Program-made: the position numbers and the translations under genes
Assembly: GCA_902825945.1 (NCBI GenBank)
Contig: CADECY010000083.1
Coordinates: 1 to 35,229 of the forward strand
DNA from: an uncultured Acidobacteriota bacterium
GTDB lineage: Bacteria > Acidobacteriota > Terriglobia > Bryobacterales > Bryobacteraceae
Direction of reading: 5' to 3'
Length of the DNA: 35,229 nucleotides
Notes under the pieces: model-generated
The model's database searches: none
The model's input: only the letters and a program-made list of their open reading frames with translations
What the model was told of the DNA's origin: nothing
Shown here: piece by piece, positions 24,567 to 33,411 of the stretch
How positions within the stretch are numbered: position 1 is the first letter of the stretch
Layout of the letters: every line of letters starts with the position of its first letter

Positions 24567-27398
24567 ATGTCCCTTCGACAACCGATTCTCGCCGGATTGG
24601 CGCTCTGGCTGTGCGCCTGCTCATCCCGCCCAAGCGAATCGCGCTTCAAAGTCCCGCCCGGGTTCTCCGTCGAAGCCGCCGCCCCGGCCGAGCTGACCGG
24701 GTCGATCGTCGCATTCACCTTCGATAGTTTCGGCCGGCCGGTGATCGCGAGAGAGAACAAGCATCCGATGATCCTGATCGACGCGAACGGCGACAGTGTC
24801 TTCGAGTCGGCCAAGGTCTTCTCGGACAAGGTCAACACACTCCAGGGACTCTGGTTCGACGGGCGCGTGCTCTACGCGGTAGGCAACAACGCCGAACGTC
24901 AGTGCGGACTCTATCGTCTCGAGGATACCGATGGCGACGACGTGGCCGACACGTTCGAGCAGATCAATCGATTCGAGCAGACGATGGGCGAACACGGTCC
25001 GCACGATATCCGCCGCGGACCGGACGGCCATCCGACGATCATGCTCGGCAATCACACCGGGGTGCCCCGTGAACTCATAGAGGAGACCTCGCCGGCGCGT
25101 GGATTTCGCGAGTCGCAGCTTCTCGAACGGTACATGGATGCGCGCGGACATGCGGCCGGCATCTTGGCGCCGGGCGGAACTCTCGTGCGCCTCAACCTCG
25201 ACAAGCGCCGCTACACGCTGCTTGCGGGCGGATTCCGCAACGCCTACAACCACGCCTATGATCGCGAGGGCGAGGCGTTCACGTTCGACAGCGACATGGA
25301 ATGGGACATCAACATGCCGTGGTATCGCGAAACGCGCAGCGTGCATCTCGTTCCAGGATCGGACTACGGCTGGCGCACTGGATCCGGCAAGTTTCCCCCC
25401 TACTATCTCGATTCGCTTCCCGCCATGCGCGATCGCGGCCGCGGATCCCCGGTGGGTGTCGAGTTCTATCAGCACCACGCTTATCCCGAGAACTATCGCG
25501 ACGCCTACCTCGAAGCCGATTGGTCGCGTGGGCGCATTCTGATTTCACGTCCGCGCCGCAAGGGCGCCACGTATGAGGTGGCTGAAACGGCCACGGAGTT
25601 CGTGCATGGCGAACCTCTGAACGTGACCGATCTCGAAGTGGGTCCGGATGGATTCGTCTACTTCTCGACCGGCGGACGCGACACAGATGGTGGCTTTTTC
25701 CGGATCCGCTATCAGCCGCCACTGTGGGACCGGATCTTCGGATCGAAGAAGCCATCGGGTGCGCTCGCCGCCGCGCGCCAGCCGCAGCCGCTGTCGAGTT
25801 GGGGCCACGCGGCGCTCGTCGCGATGAAGGAAAGCATGATGTCGCAATGGGGGCCGGAACTCGAGAAGCTCGCGCGCGACACGAACGCCGATCCGATGGA
25901 TCGCATTCAGGCGTTGTTCTTGTTGCAGCGATACGGTCCGAGGCCGAACGCCGATTTGCTGCGCCCACTCGCCGCGGCCAAGGACAGCCGCGTGCGCGCC
26001 GCGGCGATCTACGTGGTGGGGCTCCACGGAAGTCCGCGAGCAAAGGCGATCGCGGCATCGGGACTGAAGGATGCCGATCCGTTCGTGCGGCGCCGCGCCG
26101 CGGAGGCGATCGTGCGCATGGGTCTCGATCCGGAGCAGCCGCCGTTTGCACCGCTCGACGACATCTACGCGCTCCTGAAAGACAACGACCGCTTCACGCG
26201 ATGGGCGGGACGCATCGCGCTCGAGCATACGCCACGCGCCGATTGGCGCGAACGCGCGCTGCGCGAAGACGACTCGAACGCGGTCCCCGAGGCTTTGCTC
26301 GCCTTGATCCGCACCGCGACTTCGGAAGAAGAACTCGAACCCATCTTCGAGAAACTACTCGGATGGATGACGCGGCCCGGACTCTCCGCGGAAGATCGCC
26401 TGCGCACGCTGCGGCTTTTCCAGGTCGCCGCGACCGAGACCAGGGGCGGCGTGCGCGAGACGATGCGCAAGCAATTTTCGGACCTGCTGATCGGACAGTT
26501 TCCGGCACAGGACGAACGCCTGAGTCGCGAACTCGCGCGGACGCTCGCCTATTGCGGTCAGCCGGAGGCAATCGCGAGAATCCTGGATGCGATACCTCGT
26601 GGCGAAGAGAATCAGCCTCTGCAGTTGCACTACGCCTACTGCCTGCGAACGATCAAGTCCGGCTGGACTCCGGAACAGAAGACCCGCCTGCTGGGTTTCT
26701 ATTCGCGCGCCGCCGGTTGGCGTGGAGGAGCGTCGTTCACGGGCTTCGTCAATCTGATGTTCGATTCGTCGCTCGAGTTCTTCGACGAGGAGGAAAAGCA
26801 GGCCGCCTACAAACGGATTCCCTCGTTCGCGCCAGCTCCAGACTACAAATCGCGCATGGCGAAACAGATGCAGCAGACCGGCTGGGGCGCGCCGAGTGTC
26901 CTGGCCCGATCGAAGGGCGTGAAAGAGGTGAGTCCGCAAGAGATCTTCGAGTTCCAGATGTTCGACCCGATGACACTGCGCGCCGATGCCGCGAAGGGAA
27001 AGGACATCTATGAGAAGGAGTGCGCGAGTTGCCATCGCTTCGGCGCGCTCGGCAACGATTTCGGGCCCGATCTGACGACGCTGCGCGCGCGTTTCCAGAA
27101 AAAGGATATTCTCGAATCGATCCTGTGGCCCTCGCGAACGATTTCCGATCAATACGAGAGCACGATCGTCGAAACCAAGACCGGAGACATCATCAACGGT
27201 CTGCTGGTGAAACAAGAAGGTGGCAAGCTGCTCTTGAAGACGGCGGAGGTCGAGCGTCCGGTGGCGGTTCCGGTGAGCGAGGTGAAGTCGCGGCGGAAGT
27301 CGAAGACCTCGATCATGCCCGAGGGCTTGCTCGATGGGTACGGGCTCGATCAAATCGCAAATCTGACGGCATTCCTTCAGAAGGGCGCGGTGAAGTAG
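24567..27398 (+). CDS. Lipoprotein with beta-propeller, HEAT repeats and cytochrome c domain (PVC-type heme-binding CxxCH protein)
   Basis: 943 residues from the ATG at 24567; an upstream open frame overlaps the previous gene and was rejected. The lipobox-like LWLCAC directs export and lipidation. Residues about 25-400 form a sorbosone-dehydrogenase-like six-blade propeller (FDSFGRPVIARENKHPMILI, GDSVFESAKVF). About 430-620 are HEAT-like repeats (SRVRAAAIYVVGLHGS, DPFVRRRAAEAIVRMG). A class I cytochrome c domain follows (CASCH at 819-823, GNDFGPDLTTL after it), with the typical C-terminal ILWPSRTISDQYESTI segment. This architecture is best known from Planctomycetes and Verrucomicrobia, and also occurs in acidobacteria. 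It probably oxidises a sugar or alcohol and passes electrons to heme; the substrate is unknown. Confidence 0.88.
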   Translation: MSLRQPILAGLALWLCACSSRPSESRFKVPPGFSVEAAAPAELTGSIVAFTFDSFGRPVIARENKHPMILIDANGDSVFESAKVFSDKVNTLQGLWFDGRVLYAVGNNAERQCGLYRLEDTDGDDVADTFEQINRFEQTMGEHGPHDIRRGPDGHPTIMLGNHTGVPRELIEETSPARGFRESQLLERYMDARGHAAGILAPGGTLVRLNLDKRRYTLLAGGFRNAYNHAYDREGEAFTFDSDMEWDINMPWYRETRSVHLVPGSDYGWRTGSGKFPPYYLDSLPAMRDRGRGSPVGVEFYQHHAYPENYRDAYLEADWSRGRILISRPRRKGATYEVAETATEFVHGEPLNVTDLEVGPDGFVYFSTGGRDTDGGFFRIRYQPPLWDRIFGSKKPSGALAAARQPQPLSSWGHAALVAMKESMMSQWGPELEKLARDTNADPMDRIQALFLLQRYGPRPNADLLRPLAAAKDSRVRAAAIYVVGLHGSPRAKAIAASGLKDADPFVRRRAAEAIVRMGLDPEQPPFAPLDDIYALLKDNDRFTRWAGRIALEHTPRADWRERALREDDSNAVPEALLALIRTATSEEELEPIFEKLLGWMTRPGLSAEDRLRTLRLFQVAATETRGGVRETMRKQFSDLLIGQFPAQDERLSRELARTLAYCGQPEAIARILDAIPRGEENQPLQLHYAYCLRTIKSGWTPEQKTRLLGFYSRAAGWRGGASFTGFVNLMFDSSLEFFDEEEKQAAYKRIPSFAPAPDYKSRMAKQMQQTGWGAPSVLARSKGVKEVSPQEIFEFQMFDPMTLRADAAKGKDIYEKECASCHRFGALGNDFGPDLTTLRARFQKKDILESILWPSRTISDQYESTIVETKTGDIINGLLVKQEGGKLLLKTAEVERPVAVPVSEVKSRRKSKTSIMPEGLLDGYGLDQIANLTAFLQKGAVK

Positions 27399-27408
27399 GA
27401 CGCGGCGT

Positions 27409-28269
27409 ATGGCCCGGCGCTATCCGCTCCTCTTGTTCTTCCTATTGGCGTATGCCTTCGCCTGGCCTTTCCTGTTCGCGATTGCGTTGTTCGGCGCGCC
27501 GCTCGAGACGGGATTCGCCGCGGCATTCGCACCGATGGCCGCGGCCAGGCTCGTTCACCGGCGGTCCGGCGAAAGTGGACCAACCTTCCGGTGGCATGCT
27601 GGCTGGCGCCGGACACTGCTGGGCGCACTCTCTTGCGCCGCGCTCACGCCCGGAGCGTTCGCCGTGCTGCCCGCGATTCTACTGAGCGAAGATCCGCGTC
27701 AGTTGAACTGGAGCGTGCTGATCGCCGCAGGTTCGTACAACTGGTCGACCTTGCTTGGCGGACCGCTCGGCGAGGAGCCTGGCTGGCGCGGCTACGCGTT
27801 GCCTCGGCTCGAGGAACGCTTTGGCGCATTGCGGGGGACGCTCCTGTTGGCGGTCGTGTGGACCGGTTGGCACCTGCCGGGCTTCCTCTCCGATGCCTGG
27901 CCGCATCCGCCGCTATCGATCTACTTGCCGCTGATGGTGTGCCAGTCGCTGATCCTGAGCTTCGGTACGAACCTCGCGCGCTTCGCCGTGATCCCCGCGA
28001 TTCTCGGCCACGCGCTGTTCAACTCCACCGGGACCTTCATCGGAGGATTGTTCGGGAACGAACCGATGTCGGCGAACAACGCCTTTTGGAAAGGCTTCGG
28101 AAGCCTGCTGAAGTGGCTGGGCGTGCAACCGGTAGCGATGGGTCCGAGCACGGTGATTGTTGCGTGCGGAATCGGCGTGACATTCGCGTTGGTAGCCGCA
28201 ACCCGGGGAAGGCTGGGCCAGCCCGCTCCGCCAGTCACTCGGGCAAATCCGGAATCGGTTCGCATATGA
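27409..28269 (+). CDS. CPBP-family intramembrane metalloprotease (CAAX-like)
   Basis: 286 residues, about seven to eight membrane helices. All three family motifs are present: E122-E123-x3-R127 in GEEPGWRGYALP, H155 in WTGWHLPGF, and H201-x3-N205 in HALFN. The Glu and His residues are the presumed zinc ligands and catalytic site. Family members cleave or modify membrane proteins and are linked in bacteria to bacteriocin immunity, but most have no known substrate. It starts 10 bases after the lipoprotein gene, so it is very probably in the same transcript. Confidence 0.88.
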   Translation: MARRYPLLLFFLLAYAFAWPFLFAIALFGAPLETGFAAAFAPMAAARLVHRRSGESGPTFRWHAGWRRTLLGALSCAALTPGAFAVLPAILLSEDPRQLNWSVLIAAGSYNWSTLLGGPLGEEPGWRGYALPRLEERFGALRGTLLLAVVWTGWHLPGFLSDAWPHPPLSIYLPLMVCQSLILSFGTNLARFAVIPAILGHALFNSTGTFIGGLFGNEPMSANNAFWKGFGSLLKWLGVQPVAMGPSTVIVACGIGVTFALVAATRGRLGQPAPPVTRANPESVRI

Positions 28270-28314
28270 TGATCCGTGAGCTCGCCCACTGCAAGAGGTT
28301 CAATGGAGGCAGTC

Positions 28315-29283
28315 ATGTGGACCCTTCGTCTTGTCGGTGTCATTCTCGCGCTTTCGAGTTCGGCCGGAGAGGCCAGCCAGTTGACCGGCGCCTTGAAGCC
28401 GGTAACGCGAATCACTCTGAAGCCGGGGGGCACCCAGGTGCAGTTCCGAAGCGGAGAGCCGGTGGCCACCTGGGGATGGGGAAGGAGCGTGACGGTCGAG
28501 GCGTACCGTTCGGGTCAGCCAATCCTTCGCGAGTTCGATCTCCATGCCGGCGGCGTCAGCACCGATCTCGCATTCAGCATTCCTGGAGCCAGCATCACGG
28601 CAGTGCGAAGCGGCCGGTTCGCACGAGGCCCGGATGGCACCCTCGCGGTATCCACCGCGGCATCTTCGCAGGATTCGCCGAGCGCGAGCATCATCGCCGT
28701 GATCTCTCCGGACCGAAGGCAACGGACGATCATCCGCTCATCACCGTATGTTGCAACCGCGGTCACCATAGCTCGAGATGGCCACATCTGGGCTGCCGGG
28801 CATGAAGGTGGATTGGCGGGCGGGAAGGACTATATGATCATCCGGCGTTTCGACACGAAAGGCAGGACGGTCTCATCCCTGGTGCCACGATCGACGGTGC
28901 GCGAGTTGCCCGCTTACGTTGACCCGTCATCGCCGTCCTTTCTGTCCGCCGGAGCGGACCGAGTCGGTTGGTACTCCGAGGCCACTGAAACGTACACCGA
29001 GTTCTCCATGGACGGGAGAATACTGGGGCAGTACAAGACGCCACCATCCACGTCCGGCGTGCCCGGGCTGGCCATCTGCGACGATGGCGGTGTATTCGTC
29101 AGCAGCGAGCACAGGAAGGACGGGTCGAAGGGATGGGCGATCCACGCCTTGCGGCGCGAGACGCGCGACTGGGCCTACATCCCGATGAGTGAAAAGTGGG
29201 GGATGCTATTCGGTTGTGACGGCAAGGATCTCATTGGGACGACTGAATTCGAGAAGATCCAACGCTTCGAGGCAACGCGGTAA
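28315..29283 (+). CDS. Secreted beta-propeller-like protein of unknown function
   Basis: 322 residues from the ATG at 28315, chosen because GGAGG lies five bases upstream and it opens a signal peptide (WTLRLVGVILALSSSAGEAS). The mature part is a run of short beta-strands with blade-like repeats (ITAVRSGRFARGPDGTLAVS, VTIARDGHIWAAGHEGG, GLAICDDGGVFVSSEH). This suggests a six- or seven-bladed propeller. No metal or cofactor motif is visible. It lies 45 bases after the CPBP gene and 52 before the PQQ dehydrogenase, in the same direction, which suggests but does not prove a shared envelope role. Confidence 0.7.
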   Translation: MWTLRLVGVILALSSSAGEASQLTGALKPVTRITLKPGGTQVQFRSGEPVATWGWGRSVTVEAYRSGQPILREFDLHAGGVSTDLAFSIPGASITAVRSGRFARGPDGTLAVSTAASSQDSPSASIIAVISPDRRQRTIIRSSPYVATAVTIARDGHIWAAGHEGGLAGGKDYMIIRRFDTKGRTVSSLVPRSTVRELPAYVDPSSPSFLSAGADRVGWYSEATETYTEFSMDGRILGQYKTPPSTSGVPGLAICDDGGVFVSSEHRKDGSKGWAIHALRRETRDWAYIPMSEKWGMLFGCDGKDLIGTTEFEKIQRFEATR

Positions 29284-29335
29284 GGGCGCACTCGACAACA
29301 ACGCGAATCGCCGATAATGGACTTGCACCAATCGC

Positions 29336-31204
29336 ATGCCGCTTCATCGCAGAGACTTCCTGAAGGCGTCCGCGCTCGCCGCCGTTCCTGGCGCCGCCGC
29401 GACCACATCGACTGACTGGTCCTCGTACGCGGGCGACCTCGGCTCTAGCCGCTACTCCACGCTCGATCAAATCACACCCGCCAACGTGTCGCGGCTCGAG
29501 GTCGCATGGGTGCATCACAGCGCGCCCGAGGGATCGCGGTATCGCGGCTCGATCGAATGCACGCCGGTGATCGCGGGCGGGCGGATGTACATCGTGGGCG
29601 CGGGCCTTGTGATCCAGGCGCTCGATCCGGCGACGGGCAAGCTACTCTGGACCCATTCGCCACTCGGGAACACATCCGGACGGCGTGCGAGCGGCGTCAC
29701 GCGCGGGGTGACGTATTGGACAGACGGCAAGTCCGAGCGGATCTATGCGCCCGTCCAATCGCGCATCTGGTGTCTCGACGCCAAGACTGGACAACCGCTC
29801 GAATCGTTCGGCGAGAAGGGCAGCATCGATGTCGAGAAGGATGTCGATCGCGACATGACCGGACTCTCGCTCGCCTCGACAACGCCCGGCGTGATCCACA
29901 AGGACGTGCTGATCATCGCGAGCCGCACCGAGGAAGGTCCGAGACCCGCCGCGCCCGGGCACATCCGCGCCTACGACATCCACACGGGCAAGCGGCGCTG
30001 GATCTTCCATACGATTCCCCATCCTGGTGAATTCGGCCATGAGACGTGGTCCAAGGATTCGTGGAAATACGCTGGCGGCGCGAACTGCTGGGGCGGAATG
30101 AGTCTCGACGAGAAGCGCGGATTGGTCTTCATCTCGACGGGCTCGCCGACATTCGATTTTTTCGGTGGAGATCGCGTGGGCGCGAATCTGTTCGGCAATT
30201 CGATCCTGTGCTTGAACGCACTCACCGGCAAGCGAGTGTGGCACTTCCAGACCGTGCATCACGACGTCTGGGACTACGACATTCCCTGCGCGCCGAACCT
30301 GATGACGATCACGCACAAGGGCCGCAAGATCGATATCGTCGCTCAGGTTTCAAAGACCGGTTGGGTCTACCTGTTCGAGCGTGCGAATGGCAAGCCGCTC
30401 TATCCGATCGAGGAGCGGAAGGTTCCGGAGTCCGATGTTCCCGGCGAGAAGACGTATCCGACGCAGCCGTTCCCCACCGCGCCGCCGCCGTTTTCACGCC
30501 AGGGGATTTCGCGCGACGATCTGACGAACATCTCGCCCGAAGCCGCCAAGCAGGTGGCCGAGCAGACTCGCGAGTTCCGCTTCGGACCGATGTTCACTCC
30601 GCCCGGAAAGGTCGAGACGATCTTCATGCCCGGATTCCACGGCGGTGCGCTGTGGGGCGGCGCGAGCTTCGATCCATCGCGCGAGTGGCTCTACGTAAAT
30701 CACAACGAGATCCCGTGGAGCACGCACTTGAAGGACGCCAAGCAGGGTGCGGGCTACCAATACGATTTCAACGGTTACACGCGCAATGTGGATTCGAACG
30801 GATACCCGGTGATCCGTCCGCCATGGGGCATGATGTCGGCGATCGATTTGAAGAACGCGAAGATTGTTTGGCAGGTTCCGCACGGCGAGTTCAAGAAGCT
30901 CACCGCGCGCGGCATTCCGCGAACGGGAACCTACATTCGCGGTGGAAACATCGTCACGCGTGGCGGCGTAGTCTTCAACGGTGGCACGCTCGATAGCGTT
31001 TTCCGTGCCTACGACGCCGCGTCCGGCAAGGTGCTGTGGGAGACCTACCTCGGCGGCGGCGTGTTCGCGACGCCGAGCACCTACTCGGTGAATGGTACGC
31101 AGTACGTGGTGGTTCCGGTGAGCGACGATCTGAATCCGGAGGAGCCAGCCGAACCGGGCCCGCACAAGATCGGCGATTTCGTCGCGTTCGCGCTGAAGGG
31201 CTGA
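29336..31204 (+). CDS. PQQ-dependent dehydrogenase (quinoprotein, glucose dehydrogenase-like)
   Basis: 622 residues. A Tat-type signal (RRDFLKASALAAVPGAAA) indicates export of a folded protein. The rest is an eight-bladed quinoprotein propeller with blade motifs such as VIQALDPATGKLLW, AYDIHTGKRRWIFHT, SILCLNALTGKRVWHFQ and AYDAASGKVLWETYLGG. The HHDVWDYD motif (308-315) and TGWVYLFERANGKPL match membrane glucose dehydrogenases of the Gcd type, but the N-terminal membrane helices of E. coli Gcd are absent. It needs PQQ and Ca2+ and oxidises a sugar or alcohol in the periplasm; the exact substrate cannot be read. The cytochrome gene follows after two bases, so it is the probable electron acceptor. 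Confidence 0.9.
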   Translation: MPLHRRDFLKASALAAVPGAAATTSTDWSSYAGDLGSSRYSTLDQITPANVSRLEVAWVHHSAPEGSRYRGSIECTPVIAGGRMYIVGAGLVIQALDPATGKLLWTHSPLGNTSGRRASGVTRGVTYWTDGKSERIYAPVQSRIWCLDAKTGQPLESFGEKGSIDVEKDVDRDMTGLSLASTTPGVIHKDVLIIASRTEEGPRPAAPGHIRAYDIHTGKRRWIFHTIPHPGEFGHETWSKDSWKYAGGANCWGGMSLDEKRGLVFISTGSPTFDFFGGDRVGANLFGNSILCLNALTGKRVWHFQTVHHDVWDYDIPCAPNLMTITHKGRKIDIVAQVSKTGWVYLFERANGKPLYPIEERKVPESDVPGEKTYPTQPFPTAPPPFSRQGISRDDLTNISPEAAKQVAEQTREFRFGPMFTPPGKVETIFMPGFHGGALWGGASFDPSREWLYVNHNEIPWSTHLKDAKQGAGYQYDFNGYTRNVDSNGYPVIRPPWGMMSAIDLKNAKIVWQVPHGEFKKLTARGIPRTGTYIRGGNIVTRGGVVFNGGTLDSVFRAYDAASGKVLWETYLGGGVFATPSTYSVNGTQYVVVPVSDDLNPEEPAEPGPHKIGDFVAFALKG

Positions 31205-31206
31205 GC

Positions 31207-31731
31207 ATGGGTCCGCTTCGCCAATTCGGACTGGTGTGCGCCGCGGCGGCGATCGCTCTGTGGGCGCAGCAACCGAACATGCCCGCACCGAAGGTGTTCG
31301 AGCCCAAGCCTCCACCGGAGCAGCCGGTCGCATTCAACCACAAGACCCATGCCGGAGCCGGAATCAAGTGCGCGGATTGTCACGCGATGCGCTCGCCGGG
31401 CGACCGCGCGGGATTTCCCGCCGTGTCCACCTGCATGGGCTGCCATACGACGATCAAGAAGGAGAGTCCGGAAATCGCGAAACTCGCCACGTTCGCGACA
31501 TCGAAGCAGCAGGTGCCCTGGGTTCGTGTCTACAAGGTGCCGAAGACGGTCTACTTCTCCCACGAAGTGCATGTGAAGCAGGCGAAGGCGGAGTGCGCGG
31601 CATGCCACGGTTCTGTGGCCGAGCGGGAAGCTGTGGGCTTGGAGAAATCGATCCACATGCCCGCGTGCATGGAGTGCCATGACCGGATGAAGGCTTCCAA
31701 CAAGTGCGATCTATGCCACGATTCGCACTGA
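31207..31731 (+). CDS. Pentaheme c-type cytochrome (class III/c7-like)
   Basis: 174 residues with a signal peptide (QFGLVCAAAAIALWAQ). Five CxxCH heme sites are present: CADCH (55-59), CMGCH (76-80), CAACH (130-134), CMECH (154-158) and CDLCH (167-171). Extra His residues in FNHKTHAG and FSHEVHVK are the usual distal ligands of the c7/c3 families. It is a soluble periplasmic or envelope electron carrier. It starts two bases after the PQQ dehydrogenase stop and is almost certainly cotranscribed. The pair probably transfers electrons from the dehydrogenase towards the respiratory chain. Confidence 0.92.
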   Translation: MGPLRQFGLVCAAAAIALWAQQPNMPAPKVFEPKPPPEQPVAFNHKTHAGAGIKCADCHAMRSPGDRAGFPAVSTCMGCHTTIKKESPEIAKLATFATSKQQVPWVRVYKVPKTVYFSHEVHVKQAKAECAACHGSVAEREAVGLEKSIHMPACMECHDRMKASNKCDLCHDSH

Positions 31732-32097
31732 GGTTTGCCGAGAGCTAGCCTCTCCCGAGGGCGCCGGCTCCGCGACATGATCCGGAATTGTTTTTGACCC
31801 TGAGTGGAATGTATGCGCAACGCATCGCTCCTCCTGCTCCTTGCCGGACCGTTTGCCACGCCGCTTCTACCGAGACTCGGGCCTCAGCGGAAGTCATCTC
31901 GTGCCGGTCCGCGACATGACCAGCCCAATGAATGAACCGCTCGGCATGGCGCCAGATGGAGAGCTGGGTGCGAATCACCGAAACACCAGACTCGGTGTTT
32001 CGTTGTCACGGGAGCGATCTTCACCGACAACGCGGAGGCCGGAGGCCGCTCATCGCAGCCGCGCGGCCAAAACAGGGCGCGGTGCTACCATAGCCAA
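31732..32097 (+). other. Intergenic gap with a small leader-like frame and a hairpin
   Basis: No firm gene. A 40-codon frame at 31813-31935 starts with a signal-like MRNASLLLLLAGPFATPLL but ends quickly, so it could be a cut-off secreted gene. A perfect 9-bp hairpin (CGAAACACC/GGTGTTTCG, loop AGACTC) lies at 31979-32002; it has no good T-run but could end the cytochrome transcript. Confidence 0.35.
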
Positions 32098-33411
32098 ATG
32101 CTCGAAGACGGGCTGCGGCGCGAGCTTTCGCTGCGCGATCTCGTGTTCTTCAACATAGCGGCGGTCATCGGCATCCGGTGGCTGGCTGCCGCCGCGCACG
32201 CGGGTCCAGGTTCGATCACGCTGTGGCTGCTGGCCGCGGCACTCTTCTTCGTGCCGTGCGCGTTCGTGGTCGATAGGCTTTCGCGCAACCGCCCCGATGA
32301 AGGCGGCCTCTATCTCTGGACCAAGGACGCCTTCGGCGGCTGGCACGGATTCTTGTGCGGCTACTGTTACTGGTTGAACAACCTCTTCTACTTCCCGAGC
32401 CTCGTCATCGCTGGCGTGGCAATGGCGGTTTCGCTCGCCGGTCCGGAATACGCGGCCCTCTCCGACAGCCGTCTGTTCGTCACCGCCGTGTCGATCGGCG
32501 CGATCGCGCTCGTCACCGTGGCCAACATCTTCGGATTCGGCGTCGCGAAGTGGATCGGCAACATCGGCGGAACGGCCACCTACGCCGCCTGTGCGATCCT
32601 GCTCGCGACGGGCGCGGCGGTTTGGACCGCTCACGGTCCGCGCACTCAGCTCGACATCGTGCCGAAGCTCGATTGGAGCAAGGTCAACTTTTGGCCGCAG
32701 ATCGCCTTCGCATTCGGTGGGCTGGAACTCGGAGCGGTGCTCGGCGGCGAGATTCGCGACGCGGCCCGAACGATTCGACGCGCGGCGTGGATCGCGGGCG
32801 GCGCGATCGCCGCGTTCTACGTGCTCGGGACGCTCGCGATGCTCGTAATCGTGCCGTCGGATCAAGTGAGCGAGGTCACCGGACTCACACAAGCCGGCCA
32901 GGAAGCTTCGCGAATGCTCGGGACGCCGGTGCCGGGCGCGCTCCTCGGACTGTTCGTGACACTCGGCATCGCGGGTCAACTCGGCGCGTGGATGGGCGGA
33001 TCCGCGCGGCTGCCGCTCGTGCTCGGCATGGACCACTACCTGCCCGCGCGATTCGCGCGGCTCGACCCTCGGTGGGGCACGCCCGTGTTCGCTCTCGTGC
33101 TGCAGGCGGTCTTCTGCGCGGCTGTGCTGGTTGCGATGATGTCGGGAGAGAGCCTGCGAGTCGGATACCAGTTGCTCGTCGACATGGCCGTGATCACCTA
33201 CTTCATCCCGTTCGCTTATCTATTCCTCGCGGGCTGGCGCGCGGGAATGCGGTTCGCGGCGGTCTGCGGGCTCCTTGTCACGGCGGTGGCGATCGGATTT
33301 TCGTTCGCGCCGCCGCCGGGCACCGCCTCGGTTTGGTGGTTCGAAGCGAAGCTCGCCGGCGGCTCGGCGCTGATGATCGGGCTCGCGCGGCTCTGGTTTC
33401 AATCGCGATGA
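32098..33411 (+). CDS. APC-superfamily amino acid/polyamine permease
   Basis: 437 residues with about 11-12 membrane helices and no signal peptide. The first helix contains VIGIRWLAAAA in the place of the unwound GxGIF substrate motif, a variant of the amino acid/polyamine/organocation family. The stretch FAFGGLELGAVLGGEIRDAARTI resembles the helix 6 region and its cytoplasmic loop. The transported amino acid cannot be predicted. Its stop overlaps the folC start (ATGA), so folC is translationally coupled to it, an unusual pairing. Confidence 0.88.
   Translation: MLEDGLRRELSLRDLVFFNIAAVIGIRWLAAAAHAGPGSITLWLLAAALFFVPCAFVVDRLSRNRPDEGGLYLWTKDAFGGWHGFLCGYCYWLNNLFYFPSLVIAGVAMAVSLAGPEYAALSDSRLFVTAVSIGAIALVTVANIFGFGVAKWIGNIGGTATYAACAILLATGAAVWTAHGPRTQLDIVPKLDWSKVNFWPQIAFAFGGLELGAVLGGEIRDAARTIRRAAWIAGGAIAAFYVLGTLAMLVIVPSDQVSEVTGLTQAGQEASRMLGTPVPGALLGLFVTLGIAGQLGAWMGGSARLPLVLGMDHYLPARFARLDPRWGTPVFALVLQAVFCAAVLVAMMSGESLRVGYQLLVDMAVITYFIPFAYLFLAGWRAGMRFAAVCGLLVTAVAIGFSFAPPPGTASVWWFEAKLAGGSALMIGLARLWFQSR

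Noticed and set aside
25724..27013. Long plus-strand frame inside the lipoprotein gene
   Set aside because: It is a shifted frame of a gene with a clear HEAT and cytochrome reading; its Arg-rich composition is typical of a shadow frame.
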